From contig JAPEVC010000003.1 of assembly GCA_027946555.1 (NCBI GenBank), positions 301,738 to 365,737 of the forward strand: a stretch of DNA of 64,000 bases, given 5' to 3'. Made by a program: the position numbers and the translations under genes. The first letter of the stretch is position 1. Each line of letters begins with the position of its first letter. The stretch comes from Gnomoniopsis sp. IMI 355080. Its lineage: Eukaryota > Ascomycota > Sordariomycetes > Diaporthales > Gnomoniaceae. This document shows positions 36,044 through 47,535 of this stretch, piece by piece. The notes under the pieces were generated by a model that was not told the DNA's origin, did no database searches, and was given only the letters and a program-made list of their open reading frames with translations.

Positions 36044-36186
36044 CTGGGCATATGATAGGAGTTTGATCTTTGGTGGCCGTGGCCGTGGCCGTGACCGTGA
36101 CCTGTGGGCGAGTAGTGAGGAGGCTGATGGAACCACGACTGTTGGTTGTCGGGTAGTCTAGGCATAACAAGGTCGGCCATTGCCAT
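34920..36186 (-). CDS. FYVE zinc-finger protein with Gln-rich and His-Gly-rich N terminus
   Basis: Two exons (35581-36186 and 34920-35351; donor GTATGT, acceptor AAACAG, phase 0; intron of 229 bases) encode 345 residues. The N-terminal half is low complexity: a GHGHGHGHGH stretch at about 33-42, a long Gln-rich tract, and Ser/Pro-rich linkers. The FYVE domain is at about 203-270, with the RRHHCRRCG signature at 224-232 that binds phosphatidylinositol 3-phosphate on endosomes or vacuoles. Zinc ligands read Cys210, Cys215, Cys228, Cys231, Cys236, His239, Cys262 and Cys265. The first pair is spaced C-x4-C, and the sixth ligand is probably His (CDPH). A Pro/Ser-rich tail follows. The frame is open upstream to an ATG at 36387, but the 36186 start is preferred because the added sequence looks like leader. 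An endosomal sorting role is inferred. Confidence 0.88.
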
Positions 36187-39100
36187 GTTCGTGTGCGTAT
36201 ATGTGCAGTGATGGTGTACCGGATTGGGACGAGCCAAAGATAGATGTGATAAGTAGGGTAGCGAGTAAAGAGTCGACTTGCGTGGTGTTGTGCGCTCGAA
36301 GGGGTAAAGAGGCGTGGGAGGAAGGAAGCGGTTGGCGGTGGGCAGTGGGGGTCCAATGTCCCAAATCCAAGAAGCGAGACTCGTCACAAGCGTCGACCCG
36401 AGTCGTGCACGCTTGTCAAAGCAACAAGCAAGGCAAGGAAGGCAAGTGACAGGTTACAAAATAGGGAATGATGCGGGATGCGGGTCTTCAGTTTGTATTT
36501 TTCCTCGTTCGCTTCCACTCGTTCTCTCTCTCTCTCTCTCTATAGATTGTATGTGTTGGCACGTGGTGTCGGACGTGGCAGGAGTGCAACACTGTCGTAA
36601 AGCAATACTGCAAAGAAGATGTAGTAGATAAGAAGGATGATGAGATAGAGGAGGGTGTGAGTAGCCAGACGTATTAGATCGGGAGAGCGGGAGAAGGATG
36701 CGCTTCTTGGTATATAAACGGGACCAGTGGACCGCAACGAGGTGGACGGGGGGGGGGAGTCCTGGTCCTGGTAGCCTCTACCCATACGGACACCAGGCTT
36801 GGCCCTTGATCCTAGTCCAAAGTGGCGGCGTTCAGAATTGATAGAGGGTCTGGCTGAATTAGGTCTTTTGAGGTCTTTCGGTGTCTTAGATGCTACAGCA
36901 CTACTGCGCATGATGTTGGGGACATATCAAGAATATTCTGGAATGCTGGTTTAAATGTCGTCCTGAACAATTGGGGACTAAAAGTCACTAAAAGTCTACT
37001 AAACACAAAGCGATCGAGTCGTGCTCGAGTATGTCGTTGGGGGAGAGCGACGGGCCGAAGCTGTCGTCGGATTTGTATAGGCAGACCACCCTCAGCTAGC
37101 CCGGGTGAAGATGAATGCCGTATTAAGCAAAAATGCACGACGAGGTCTACATAGTACATAATAAGTCCGCAGTTGATCGAGATGACAAGGTGGTGGATAT
37201 CGGCATCGCAGTCTCTATCGAGAGCGTTTGAACGTACTCGCTCCCCCTGCTCCTTGCTCGACTCCCGAGTCCATCATTTCTGACAGATGGTCGGTCGGGT
37301 GGCAGCATCCAAGGCTGCCAGGGGTGAGCGAAGCGATACTCAACCTGGCCGTAGTGGCCGGTGTCTGACTCTCCTGGTTGAAGTGTCTCACATGTTGGCC
37401 CAAAGGCGGTGTGGGCGATATCGCATTTAGACATTCCTCTTCCAGAGATACCAAAATTACCCTTCGGAACTGGGATTGGCGATGCATCTTGGGCGGACAA
37501 GATTACAGCCTCGTCCGAACATCCAACCTCCTTTTGATGGTCAGTTCGCCGTTGCCGCAATTAGGTTCAGAAACACCAACGTGCCGGGAAAATCCATGCA
37601 ACAACACCACTACCGCCGTGAATTTTCCCGGTCTTTCGCTCCTTATGTAACAGACCGCAAATTTGATAGCAGGCGTTCGTCCACTTTATCCACGAGCATC
37701 TACCCAGCGGCGCAGACACGGGTCCCAGCATCAGCGCTTCGGCGACACCTTCTAGAAGATGCGAAGTCCTCACTCCACCCCAAATGCCTCGGATAGAACC
37801 AAGACGACCGTTGAACTGCTACAGAGGACACATCTTCTCGGAAGTCGCGGAAAATACGCTCCCGGAAATTGAGTTCTGCGTCATCCTGATTGCGAACAAT
37901 GTCATTGCCCCCCCTTCGAGGCGCAACGCCAATTTGACATGTGCTACTTGGGATAGCCTTGCGCTGATTTCAACAAAGGGTCGCCCTTATTTTCTTTTCT
38001 TTTTCCTTCCTCCGACTCTGCAGATAGTCGCTGCGGGCCGTATTACGTTACACGTGCTCATGGTTGAACAAAAGTTCTGGGCCGGGGGTAAAGGTCCTCG
38101 TGTGAATCGTCGAAGCGAGGGGCAGAGCCGACCACTGGACGTAAACGAACGAGCGCGAACGCGGAGGCGCGGAGGGCAGCCACAACCCTCGCATATGCAT
38201 TGATATGTCCTGCATGCATTGCAGACCGCTGACCGCCGGCCGCGGGCCAGGACTCTCTCTAACGCCCACAATGTCCCCCAGACTACTACTAGGTTTCTGC
38301 TTCTCCAGATACAACACACACCCCCCCTCCTCTTTGCGCGCAAGAAGCGGCAACGGCGACAGCGTTTTCGAGAGGTCCAGTGAGGCTCAGCTTTGCAAGT
38401 CGAGAACCCAGAGCCGACGTCTCACCTTTCTGCAGGACCCGACCGAGCGGGTCTCTGTACGTAATAACTACATGGTGAAATCTCGGTCACCCTAAGTGGT
38501 CAATGTCTGATGCGACGCCAGCGCGCTTGACGAACTGGCCTAGGTCCGGAATTCCACCGAACTCTGGGGTTGATCTCTTGTTCGCAGATCGCCCTTCGGT
38601 TCGAAAAGCGGCATAGGCATGGGTGAAGAAGCAATGAAGCCAAGTCAGCGGCACCATGACGAACGAGTCAGGTTCATATCAACGGTCGTGACGCTACATT
38701 CCAACCAGACTTGTCAATCTGGCATCGTCTAAAACCGCAGCGTCATAACTCTCTCACTGATTGCCGCTCTCCCTCCGCCGCTCTCGTCTTGTCTAGTTCG
38801 GTATTTTGGTAACATTCTTGGTGGAGTATCAGTAGTGACGACTAGTCAGAGCTCTATGGATCCAGGACTTGGCCAAACGGCTACTCTAGTAGTCAACCTT
38901 GTATTTGAGCCAAGACTGCTTGTCTGCAAGAATTTCTAGAAAGTTGGGAAGCTTACCTGCGGTGTGCATGCATCCCTTAGGCATTGGGGAGACCATCATC
39001 ACGGGAGTCGCAGAGCAGCGGGAGCAGTCGGAAAGCCTACTGTGTACTAAAAGTGCGTACATGGTCAGATAGTATGTGGCAAGACGGCAGTCAAAATTAA

Positions 39101-41271
39101 AGCCCAGACAGTCTGGAGACATCCTGATAAACGGTCGTACGCTGATTGGCTGCAGGCACGCCATCAAGGGTCCTGATCGGTATCCTGCTGGGGGCCTCCA
39201 TGCAAGACAGATGAGATTCGACTGGGATTGCACGTTCCTCCCATTCTTCGGAATTGACTTTGGCGCCTTTTTTTTCTTTTCTGCCCGTCTCTCTCGCACC
39301 TTCACCGCGCGAGCACGCGACATGGCCTGCCTTGAGGTTTATTTGTTATGCACCGGGTATCGACTATCAATGGCCAGAATCACAACCCCATAGCCGAACG
39401 TGTCTTCGACTCAACAGCAACAACAGCCTTGACTCGTACGCACAAGCGAGGAGAGAGGCAAAGTGGCAACCCAGCGACAAAGTCTAGGGGTGGAAAAGGC
39501 CGCGAGCCAGGCGAGCCTCTGTCGTTGAGAGGAGAGAGAGAGAGAAAGACAGAAAGAAAGAGAGAGGCTTTTGATGACATCCCTGCACTGTTATCGTCGC
39601 ATTCTGACTGGCTGTCTCCATCTTCAATGCTCCAGGGGTCTTGCCTCATCGGTCTTGTCCGAGCTTTTTTCTGGAGCCCCAATGTGCTCCATTCCTTTCT
39701 TGCTCACTCGGCCGATTGCCGACTCCTTGCCGTGTCATTGGCACGCTGCGCTGGGCAGGGCATGCAAGATGGGTGCACGCGAGAGGAAAGGTTGGGAGCT
39801 CCGCACGCGTACGATTGCCTGTTCAGCGTTAGCACGGAGCCCTGCCGAGCCCGGTCACCCTGCCCACCACGGCCAACCCCCCCCCCAGCTTGCCGCATGC
39901 ATGGCAGAGAGCCATCGAAGCTTCGGGGCCTGCCAGGGTGAATGAAGGCTCTCCAATGACGGAGCCGCACCAGCCTGTTCGTCCAAATGCCCACTAGTGG
40001 AGTTTTCGCGAGGCTGGCGCACTAGGCGTTGATCACTATTTCCGGCCGCTTCAATGTCTGCGGTTGATTGTTTTCCCCGGATTTTACGATCCTCAACATG
40101 ATTGCTCATCAAGCAAGTGCCTGCGCCTGTCTGCACGCGATTTGTCAAGCTTGCAGGAGTGAGGGAAAAAACACGGTTGAGCTGAAGGAACGTTGTAACG
40201 GGTCTGCAAGCTTCGTACGTAAAACCTCGAGCAGCCTCGGCAGCCTCATCCCGTCAATCACTGCAACGTCGCCCGCCCGCTCCAGCAGACTGTTAGAATG
40301 TTGTGTTCGGATCGCGTTCTGTCGTATACCAATGATTGCTACGGCCCGAGGACCAGCCACGAGTCCTCATCGCCCACAGCAATTATAACCCCCCCCCCTC
40401 ATATCCCCCGGAACGACGCCGAGGCCATGCGGTTCCAACGGCAAGGACCCTTCCCCATCAAAGGACCCTGCGTCTCGGCCGAGTGGAGTTTGGGGCTGAA
40501 TGGGATAGACGTGTCTTTCAATCACACACCTGCCTAACGTGGTGGTATAGCAAAACCCAATATTCTTATTTGTGACGAGGGTCTTTGGTAACTTGCAAGG
40601 GACAGTCGCCAGAGCCTCCACCGAGGCCGACATGGTACTATGTAGGTATGCGACCCGCCCTGCCCGCCAGTGCCGTTAGACTCGAGACAAGGTAATACCA
40701 TGGTGGCTTCGCATCTCTCTCACGATGGGGATTGTCGGTGTGGGTGTTTCACAGCATTGAAGCGCCTTTGCCGGACAATTTTACATGCCTTCTCAAGATA
40801 CTCGCAAACAAGCAGTCGCCTATCTTGATCCACGCGATTTACTATGTTATATCTGAGCTATAGTAGAACGATAGTGGCGAAGGTGAAGAACAGGGCCCAC
40901 CCAAATATGAGCATCGTTACCGCAAACGACCACAGCCCGAAGGTTGATGTCAGAGCTCCGAGCCTCTGGTCAAGTTCGAACGTAGTCTCAACCAGCACTG
41001 ATCGGAAGGGCGTCAACGCAGCCTGTCGCCTTCCGACTTGTAAGATGAGCTGTTGACGTGGCCCCTTATATCTGCAGTGGAAAGCTGTTTTAAGTTGACA
41101 ATGTTGCATTGCAATATCTCAGCTCGGCTCGTTGGCAAGAGACGCCGAAAAGCTCGTAGATCATGTGCTCCGACACATATGCGCGTATTGCAGTAATGCA
41201 CGAGACTCAGTGTCTTGCAGCACCAGGCCCAGCAGCCCAGGTATCGCACACGCCCTGCTTGCCTCGCCACT
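36187..41271. other. Largest gene-free block, about 5.1 kb
   Basis: It lies between the start of the FYVE gene and the 3' end of the cnxABC gene. Frames of up to 197 codons occur (for example 39348-39941 plus) but are low-complexity or Cys/Arg/Ser-rich without domain character. It contains a CT microsatellite (36522-36541), a GA-rich tract near 39525-39565 and C runs near 39882 and 40389. No transposon remnants recognised. Confidence 0.4.
36522..36541. repeat. CT/GA dinucleotide repeat upstream of the FYVE gene
   Basis: TTCTCT... about nine CT units on the plus strand, so a GA repeat on the sense strand of the FYVE gene about 335 bases before its start codon. It lies in the probable promoter. 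Confidence 0.85.
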
Positions 41272-43602
41272 TTAACCTGACTCCGTCTGTGCGCCCTCAA
41301 CCCATCGACCACTCTTACCGCCCTCCTTCAGCACCACGCGCAAACCCTCGACCCGCATTCCCTTGTCTACCGCTTTGCACATATCGTATACGGTAAGCGC
41401 CGCAGCCGCCGCCGCCGTAAGCGCCTCCATCTCCACGCCTGTCTTGCCGTCGCATGTGACGGTGGCCGAGACATCGATCCTGTTGCCCTCATCCTCCGCG
41501 GGCTCCAAGTCCACGCTCACGTGCGACAGCATGATTGGGTGGCATAGCGGGATCAGGTCCGGCGTGCGCTTGGCGGCCATGATGCCCGCTATGCGCGCCA
41601 CGCCCAGCACGTCGCCTTTCTTCAGGCCATTGGCCCGCACGAGCTGGAGGGCTGTCGGGGTGCTGAAGTGTACGCTGCAGATGGCGCGTGCGGTGCGGGC
41701 TGTGGGTTGCTTGTGCGCAATGGGGACCATGTGCGCGGCGCCGGTCGGGGTGAGGTGGGTGAGTTTTGGGTCGGTGGCTGCTGACGCATCTTGTTCGTCG
41801 GATAGTTGGCGACTCGTGCTCGAGAAGGGACGAGAGTGGCTGCATGCTACCATCCAAGGGCTGGTGGCTGACAGCAAGTGGAAAGGGATGGTCATGGGCG
41901 AAGGTACTGCGGTACGGTGCGATGTTGCTGGGCGCGTAGTGCTATGGGCATGAGCCGTCGGTGTGACACGCTTTGTGGATCGCGGTGCTATTTGATCTAT
42001 GCACCCAGAGTCTTAGCCCAATATGCCCTCAAATTCATACATCATGACATGCTCCTATACCCTCGCTGCAATGCTCTTCGCTAATGACTAAAACCTAATG
42101 TATCCAACTGTGATCGGATGCCCCGGTGACGTGTTCCACATTCATATCATGTGGCAAAAGAAATAACAGAATCACCCACCTATCAATATCATGGGTCTGT
42201 TTTTCATATGCTCCAAATTATCCATACCAGCGTGACCAGCTTCTTTTCGCTTCACGGCAGCACCAATGACGCCCAGCAATTGCTCGGTGTTGGGAGTGAG
42301 CATCAGTTGTTTCTCAATGTCCTCAGAACGGGTATGAGCAGGAAGCTGTTGGTCCATAGCGACCTTCTTCAGCCTCGTCAGAGCCACCTCATCAATGGGC
42401 TGTCCGCTGTTGATTTCCCTCAAAATGTCTCTCAGTGACACTTCCTCGTTGCCGAACAGACACACCTTCAAATTACCGTCACTTGTGATGCGCAATCGGT
42501 TGCACGATCCACAAAAGTTGTGCGTCATGCTCGTCACAAAACCAAGACGTCCAGCAAACCCCGGAATACGCCAGGTCTTGCTGGTATCGTTCTTGTGGTC
42601 CTGCACCTTCTGCAAGGAAGGATATCGCTCGCGAATGCGGTGCAGCATTTCAGTGTAGCTGAACATCTTGCCTTGGCTCCACTTGTTACCATCAAAAGGC
42701 ATGTACTCGATGAAGCGGACTTCGACATCTTTGTCGCGTGTCAAGTCAACGAAATCAAGTATCTCCCGATCATTAACGCCGCGCATGACGACACAATTGA
42801 TCTTGAAGCGGACACCCGCGCCCGCCCGGTTGAGGTCATGTAGGCGCGCGATGCTCCTCTGCACAGCATCGAAACCCCTGCGCCGCGTCATGATCTGATA
42901 CTGCCATGGATCAAGCGTATCCAGGCTGAGATTAACGCCGGTGAGGCCAGCCTCGACCATGGGCTCGAGTTTGCGGTGCAGGGCGACGCCGTTGGTGGTG
43001 ATACACAGCTCACGCAGGCCATGGGGTCGGAGAGTCCCAAGCTGCTGCATCAGTGATAGGATGTCTGATCGGACTGTCGGCTCACCGCCTGTGAGGCGAA
43101 TTTTGTTCACGCCTTGAGACACAAAGGTCGAGGCCAGGAGAACAATCTCTGGGGTGGTCAAGAGAGAGGAAGGGGCAGACAGCGGCACACCCTCCTCGGG
43201 CATGCAGTAGACGCAGCGGAGATTGCACTTTTCCGTGAGGGATATGCGCAGATACGAATGTTGGCGGTTGTAGGTATCTGTAAGAAAGTCTGAGAAGGGC
43301 CTGGCGTCCTGGAGAGCACCCCGGCGTGAGGTAGATTCCGCTTGTGGTGGATCAGAAGTCAATGGAGATGGTGGTGGTACAGACGGCGTCGAGGTCGAGG
43401 CCGAGGTCATTGGTAGGTCCAGATGCGAGGGAGGATGTTGGGCTGGGCGCGAATGATGTATGTTTGCAACACTTGCAGAGCTGCGTATTTCCCAGCAGCG
43501 CACTGCGCGGACAGGTGCATGAGCAAGTGGGTGTCGAGGTGTAGAAGGGGGTGGTCGAGGGGCCTGCAGCCGTCGCGCAACGGCCCGTTTTGACACATTC
43601 AT
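41272..43602 (-). CDS. cnxABC: Molybdenum cofactor biosynthesis MoaA-MoaC (cnxABC type), fusion or free MoaA by alternative splicing
   Basis: It makes cyclic pyranopterin monophosphate from GTP, the first step to molybdopterin. Exons 42180-43602 and 41272-41996 join in phase 1 to give 715 residues. The Arg-rich leader (MNVSKRAVARRLQ) fits mitochondrial import; an upstream in-frame ATG at 43686 is the alternative start. MoaA part: radical-SAM Cys126, Cys130 and Cys133 in CNLRCVYC, TGGEPTVR, and the C-terminal cluster Cys364, Cys367 and Cys381 in CGSCNRLRI. MoaC part: GLKKGDVLGVARIAGIMAAK, LIPLCHP, CDGKTGVEMEAL. The intron (41997-42179) starts GTGGGT. Unspliced, the frame reads Ile-Gly-Gly-stop, the ending of free MoaA. 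Spliced, the Gly codon becomes Asp and runs in frame into MoaC. An ATG at 41895 could start free MoaC. Confidence 0.93.
42172..42180 (-). promoter_or_regulatory. Splice donor overlapping the Gly-Gly-stop codons of free MoaA
   Basis: The bases GGTGGGTGA are read as Gly-Gly-stop if the intron is kept; the same GTGGGT is the donor if it is removed. One site therefore sets whether the product is free MoaA (476 residues) or the MoaA-MoaC fusion. Seen in sequence; use of both forms is inferred. Confidence 0.7.
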
Positions 43603-44577
43603 TGCTAGAGGTTGTCTGCAGCTGAGCTCGGGTCGAGCCTTATGCTTTATGCCTCTTCGGATAACGTGCAGACTGCAGTCGAGCACGGCTTGCAGTGTAG
43701 TCGCCGATATATAGGGGTCAACAAGGCCGGAGCGCTACCCACAGAACCAGATCAAGCCCTCACCTGAACCCGGCGACTGCAGGTAACCGTGTTGATATGC
43801 ATGTGAGTTTGAGAAAGCCCTAAAGCTTGGAAAAACTGTGATGTGTCGGCTGCTTCAAGCCATCCGGAAACAGAAATTCACGAAACTTGGGTACCTAGGC
43901 TCGTGTAGATTGATGAGTCGCTGGTAACCAAGGCGGGGAGAGTAGTGAGGATCACTAAGGTTCGAGGAGAAAGCTATCCCCGCCAAAAAAGAATTTTCCC
44001 GGAGAGCTGTTGGGTTGTAAGAAATGGCAAGAAATACTTTGGATCAGAGGCTCTCAGGTGTCACCTTTGTGGTGTTGGGTGATCAGAGTCATCGTCATCT
44101 TTGAAGGGCGTGGCGAACGCTGGAGTCGACGTCGGGATTAGCAATCATGGTGGTAGTCTAAAGGTCTCCTGAGCAGCTGAGATATCCCCCCAAACGCAGG
44201 GCATTGCAGGGATGATATGCTGTTTACTTTACCTAGGTAGTGCAACCAGTGTAACCCATCCCTGTCAGCGTGGCACGCTTCCTGCCTTGAAAACACGGCC
44301 TCTCGCCTGTGTATATTCAATGTCAACAGAGACTGTGAATAGCCTCGCTTAACGTCGTCCCACCACCCACCTCACCGCGCCGAGAACGGTCCCGCTCCTT
44401 TGACTGCTCTATCTTGTTCATCAAACATCCCCGGGTTGCCTTTAGTAACATCCTCTATATCACGCACGCCGATTTGCCGATTCCGTCTGCATCGCTCGAT
44501 GGGTGGTGTCCTGCCCCAGAACCTCTACGTTTGCACAGCAAGTCGGTGATTGTCTCTATTTGGCAAAAAGAGCGGCG
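43603..44577. promoter_or_regulatory. Divergent intergenic region between cnxABC and the Wdr8-like gene
   Basis: About 975 bases between opposed starts; both promoters expected here. ACCTAGG-type motifs at 43891-43899 and 44230-44240. No supported gene. Confidence 0.45.
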
Positions 44578-46220
44578 ATGCGTTTCTCGAGAGCCTTTGA
44601 GGGTGAGAAGATGATTTTGTAGCACAGTAGCAACCAGTAATACTCAGAAGCTGACGTCGGCAGCTTCACCGCACTCTCTACCTAGCCCCAACGGGGCCTA
44701 CATCGCAACGCTGCTTTCTTCGGCCTCGCTTGCGACTGTGAATGTACGCGAGGTCAATTCATTGCACACAATCAGAGAGTTGACGTTGCCCCGCAGCTTT
44801 GTTGGGCCTGTGGTGTCCTTCCAGTGGTCGCAATCGTCGAAATTGGTCCTTGTTGCCTCAACTGACGAGATACACGTCTTCTCTGTCCTGGAGGAAGAAG
44901 GCAGCTTCAATGCCAACATCCGGAATCCCGCTCCGCCTGCAGCCAAGCTGGTTTACGTGGGATTCGGCGCCTCAGATACAGATGTGTGCGTATGCGCCTC
45001 CTTGGGGCTCAAGTTTGCGGTCTTCAATCTTGCTTCCTCAAAGGCTGTGGAAGTGGCCAACCCTAAGTTCCACACCGCAGCCTCTGTGAGGAAAGGATTT
45101 TGTTTCCGTCCAAAATCACAACACCTAACTGTCATTACACGTACCTCAGGCAAGGACATGATCAGCATCCACCACCCCAAAACTAAGGAGCTGCAACGTT
45201 CGTGGTCACCTGATACTATTGATGCCCAAGGCGTTGTGTGGAGCCCAGACGGGAGATGGCTGGTGACTTGGGAGTCTGCAGCCCATGGCCATAAAGTCTT
45301 GTTTTATACGCCCGACGGCAACCTCTTCAAGACATGGTCCGGGCCCCAGCCTCTGGTACCCGCAGATGCCGACATCCCGCTTGGGCCTGGTGTCAGGCTC
45401 TTGGACTTCTCTGCGGACGCCACGAATCTGGTCATTGGTGACAGCAGTAGGCGCATATGTATCATCAACATGACATCTGTCACCGAATCCCTGCGTCTAC
45501 TCCACCCCAACACCATTGTGTCTACAGATACCCTCCAGGTACGAGATACTTTTCCCGCGGTCGACTCCACTAGTACATGCGCGATATTGACTGCAATAGG
45601 TATGGCAAGAACAATTCAGCAGCTCCGGCCACCATTTCGTCAGGGCTCTTCAGACAATAATACCGCCAAACGCACAGCAAAGGGGGATCGGCCCATTTCC
45701 ATCAGGGATCGCCTCTGCGTCTTTCGACCCGACCTCAACACTCCTCGCCACCAGGCTCGAGGAAGCTCCAAGCACCCTCTGGGTATGGGAAATCGCAAGT
45801 GCTGAGCTCAGAGCAGCTCTTTTGTTTCACGGGAATGTGTCACAAGTCATATGGCATCCCACCATTCGCGAGACGATGCTAGTTATCTGCGAGGGCGATG
45901 CATATAACTCGCTTGTTTTCTCATGGGATCCTCTGAGTGAGGGACCCCAGACCATTGATCTCTCCGAGCGTTTGCCAAATGGCAAAGTGCAAGCTACTTG
46001 GTTGAGTCTGCACTCTTTGGAACCCGGGGCGCTTTTTGCTTCCGACAATAGGAACTACCTACTTGCTTCTCTAGCCGAGAACGACGATGAAACTGTGCCG
46101 TGGCCAGCAGACAGTGAGAACAGCAATTTTTCCGACGTCACAGATCACTCCATGAGCGCGAATGCGTATGACGACGAGGCTAGCCAGCTTGATGACACTT
46201 TCTGCTTCAAAAAGACCTGA
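44578..46220 (+). CDS. wdr8: WD-repeat protein of the WRAP73/Wdr8 family
   Basis: Three exons (44578-44602, 44664-45538, 45600-46220) encode 506 residues. The first exon is only 25 bases (MRFSRAFE plus one base); it joins at GGCAG to SPHSLPSPNGAYIATL, matching the MNFSEVFK...FSPDGKYLAS start of WRAP73. The other junction, CTCCAG/GTACGA to GCAATAG, is phase 0. WD-type units include VSFQWSQSSKLVLVAS, GVVWSPDGRWLVTWES, LLDFSADATNLVIGD, ASFDPTSTLLATR with TLWVWEI, and VIWHPTIRETMLVICEG, consistent with a beta-propeller. WRAP73/Wdr8 proteins act at microtubule-organising centres and, in fission yeast, at the spindle pole body with Msd1 and Pkl1. That role is transferred by similarity. The acidic C-terminal tail (about 470-506) is outside the propeller. 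Confidence 0.85.
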
Positions 46221-47535
46221 GTGGTACACTACCTATGTGCAGGCAGGCCGACGTATCTACCACCCACACTGTCCTCTAGCTTCTCCGCGGATGTCTTCAG
46301 AGACGGCCCGTAGCGCTAACAAGTACGGATCCCTCCGGCTCTAGATCTGACAAGATCCAGATAAAAGCTTCATGGAGCGCACCTGTCACTTTTCTTCGCC
46401 AACGGGACCCACTTTGGGGCATATTGGGCAAGGATCCTCAGGCCCTCAGCACATTTCACATCGTACTTTCCACTGCCAATATCCGTCAGCGGGGCTTTCA
46501 GAACAACATGCAGGTCCCTACAAGCGGGTTGCATTAGCAGAAGAAGACGATTCGAGTACTACAGCAAACAATCTGTTTAGACTAGTCATACGAAGAATCC
46601 GTTTACCTTCAGCAATATCGTTTTCGCTCGTATTCGCCTTGTGGCCCCTTTTGCGAGTGCTTACAGCGTCGCGATGAGGTCTCCACGACCTACAATGAGC
46701 TGGCTATCGGCCATGGGCCTCGTGGCTTGCAGGACTTGCAGCTCAGAACCCTTGTCTGCTTTTCCTCTGCATTGGACACCATGTGTGTGATCACCAACCA
46801 GACAGGCTTATTACGTTGAATGGCAGGCTGTTCGAGAAGGTGTATGGCAGGTGCCGCTTGGGCCAGTCTCACCATGATGTGAGGCTCTTCCTAGCCGACG
46901 TCTTGGATCCAGCGACCAGGTTTCTGTTCCCTGCATCCTTGACTGGCATCTGCAGGCGACTGATCATATTTAATGCGCTGCACTCCGCACGGGAAGTCTC
47001 TTAAGACGGAAAGTCATCGAGAGGTACCAAATTTGTACTACTTTTGCTCCTGTTGGCATCGTTGAGGGCTCGATCCACACATATGCAGGCGTTTCCTCTT
47101 TCGCAGAGCAGCGTTATCCATCTGGGAAATTTGTTGGTGCATGCCGGCAGAAAACAGCAAGAACTCCCGCATGTAGCGTCATGAAGTGATGGGGGCGAGC
47201 GACAAGCCATGGCTCCCCCCTCGGACATATCCTCCACTTCTGCGCCTGGGAAACACAGACTATACCTGATTTCGAGAACCTTGCGGAGAGATGCCAAGTG
47301 ATATGGAGGTTCTAGGGAAGCTGCCTTACTAGAGATATAAACTCGAGATCCCTTCTCCCAAAACTTTTGAGGAGTCAGTCAGACTATATGGTTACAGAAC
47401 TAGTCTGTACTTGCTTAGACCCGACGATATAAGCTTCTTCCGACTTACCGGCTGGACGCTCAACACCTTCATTCCTACAGATCCCCACGCCGGTAATTGA
47501 GCAGTCTAAGTGTGCGACCTTCCGAGACAGGGACG
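46221..47535. other. Intergenic region, possible gene remnant but nothing recognised
   Basis: 1.3 kb between two genes on the plus strand. A stretch near 46750-47003 reads as protein-like sequence (LITLNGRLFEKVYGRC, then DVRLFLADVLDPATRF) but has no ATG start and no neighbouring exon I could join. It must also contain the promoter of the two-RRM gene. Confidence 0.35.

Noticed and set aside
36540..36911. 123-codon minus-strand frame with a hydrophobic stretch
   Set aside because: A single membrane-like segment is visible, but it lies upstream of the FYVE gene next to a CT repeat, and nothing else supports a gene.
39348..39941. 197-codon plus-strand frame
   Set aside because: Spans a GA-rich tract and low-complexity sequence; looks like a chance frame.
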